Positions 63,199 through 64,000 of a stretch of 64,000 nt of DNA are shown in pieces. How positions within the stretch are numbered: position 1 is the first letter of the stretch; each line of letters begins with the position of its first letter. This DNA is from Parapedobacter sp042666505 (GTDB taxonomy: Bacteria > Bacteroidota > Bacteroidia > Sphingobacteriales > Sphingobacteriaceae), in contig NZ_JBHTDN010000004.1 of the NCBI RefSeq assembly GCF_042666505.1, positions 124,001 through 188,000 of the forward strand, in the 5' to 3' direction. The translations under genes were made by a program, and so were the position numbers. The notes beneath the pieces are model-generated. The model did no database searches. It saw only the letters and a list, made by a program, of their open reading frames with translations, and was not told the origin of the DNA.

Positions 63199-64000
63199 AT
63201 GAAAATAAAGATAATTCAGTCGATCAGACTGCTGATAAGCGCGATCTGTATAAGCTTATGCCTATCATGTGAAGATACCATGCTTAACAATATGGTGGAT
63301 GACGAAATTTATTTGCTAGAAGAAGGATTAAACGAGGTTGATGTTTTTAATTTTGAACAGCCAAGCATCTCGGTTCATGTGATTAAGTCGGGCGTTGGAC
63401 AACGTGCCGTCCAGTTGCGTTTAGCAATTGATCCCGATCTCCTGGCGGAATATAACCAAGTCAATGGAACTTCCTACAAACTGATGGATCCGGCGGTATA
63501 TACACTTGAAAATTCAACGATTGATATGGAATCCGGTCGGTACGATGCCAGTTTCGAGTTGGCGTTGGACAGTGAGAAATATACCGAGCTAACGAGTAGC
63601 GATCCCACCGCTGTTTTTGCCATTCCCTGTAACATCACGGTATTGAGTCCGCAGGGCAATGATCCAAAGGAAATGCAAACCATTCTGGTTCCCAGGTTAT
63701 TGGAGCCCTATATTCAATTTGCCTCCGCAGGTTTCCTAACAGACGTCAATACGATTACGTCGGTTAGTCCGTCCAATCTCTGGTATTATTTGAAAGTAGA
63801 ATTGAATTATCCAACCGATCGTGACGTCAATTTTACCGTCCGTACAGCTCCTAATCAAACGGAGTTGATACAGCAATATAATGAAGAGCATGGAACGTCC
63901 TATAAACCGCTCCCGGAGTCGGTTTATCAGACCGAGAACAACCCGATTATTTCAAAAGGGACCGATTATACCGCCCTGACTTTTCAGGTTTTCAAAGACA
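63199..64000 (+). CDS. DUF1735/BT_3987-type surface lipoprotein, partial
   Basis: A frame open from ATG 63199 to the window end (267 codons seen), 14 bases after susD. A signal peptide ends in a lipobox-like CLSC near residue 24. The sequence holds two tandem DUF1735-like units, each with a YN-x(4)-GTSYK-type motif (EYNQVNGTSYKLMDPAVYTL; QYNEEHGTSYKPLPESVYQT). Such proteins follow SusCD pairs, especially with GH18-like proteins, and bind glycans. The C-terminal part, possibly LamG or a catalytic domain, is cut off. Confidence 0.82.
   Translation, partial: MKIKIIQSIRLLISAICISLCLSCEDTMLNNMVDDEIYLLEEGLNEVDVFNFEQPSISVHVIKSGVGQRAVQLRLAIDPDLLAEYNQVNGTSYKLMDPAVYTLENSTIDMESGRYDASFELALDSEKYTELTSSDPTAVFAIPCNITVLSPQGNDPKEMQTILVPRLLEPYIQFASAGFLTDVNTITSVSPSNLWYYLKVELNYPTDRDVNFTVRTAPNQTELIQQYNEEHGTSYKPLPESVYQTENNPIISKGTDYTALTFQVFKD

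Noticed and set aside
1..64000. CRISPR arrays, tRNA or rRNA genes, insertion sequences, phage or integrase genes
   Set aside because: No spaced direct-repeat array, cloverleaf with CCA-like end, transposase or integrase was seen on either strand by eye; a tRNAscan or IS search was not possible here.

Overview
The window reads as a chromosomal segment from a Bacteroidota bacterium, most likely family Sphingobacteriaceae (a Pedobacter/Parapedobacter-like organism). Reasons: four SusC/SusD pairs, three ECF-sigma/FecR/SusC cascades, a 330-residue RpoA, an L17 with an acidic tail, a zinc-less L36, an argF' transcarbamylase of the Bacteroides N-succinylornithine type, and a good Bacteroidota-type promoter (TTG-N19-TATCTTTG) before infA. 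No gene-free gap exceeds 300 bases. No tRNA, rRNA, CRISPR array, insertion sequence or phage gene was recognised.

Region 1 (1-4650) is the end of the ribosomal-protein superoperon: map, infA, rpmJ, rpsM, rpsK, rpsD, rpoA, rplQ, closed by a strong terminator. Region 2 (4686-9558) is an arginine cluster, argD-argF'-argB-proC-argE, in which the transcarbamylase carries Val at the residue known to separate acetyl from succinyl substrates. Region 3 (9638-14744) holds small envelope and housekeeping genes, an esterase, a GH16 glucanase and a GH20 hexosaminidase.

Region 4 (14796-28214) looks like one LacI-type regulon. A LacI-family regulator is divergent from a tight operon encoding a sugar isomerase/epimerase, a Gfo/Idh/MocA oxidoreductase, a phytanoyl-CoA-dioxygenase-like enzyme, a PQQ dehydrogenase with an inserted cytochrome c domain, and two tandem exported TIM-barrel proteins. 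A SusC/SusD pair without STN domain or sigma/FecR follows. Three 16-bp palindromic sites built on the half site TAGTGAAC lie in the divergent promoter (two) and before susC (one). I infer an oxidative route for a glycoside or cyclitol.

Region 5 (28345-51771) has two ECF/FecR/SusCD loci arranged head to head around a metallo-beta-lactamase-fold gene. The leftward locus ends in a TIG-domain lipoprotein, an unknown lipoprotein and an SGNH esterase. The rightward locus ends in two exported FAD-dependent oxidoreductases and a TIM-barrel protein, with three consecutive hairpins before the last gene. Region 6 (51877-55829) pairs a TonB-dependent receptor with a beta-propeller phytase, pointing to phytate use. 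Region 7 (55998-end) is a third ECF/FecR/SusCD locus, cut off inside a DUF1735-type surface lipoprotein.

The least expected signals are the LacI operators shared by the catabolic operon and its SusC, a homologous hairpin leader with a fixed 66-base spacing before two FecR-linked susC genes, short leader ORFs with coding-like conservation before the other two susC genes, and the Val90 transcarbamylase.
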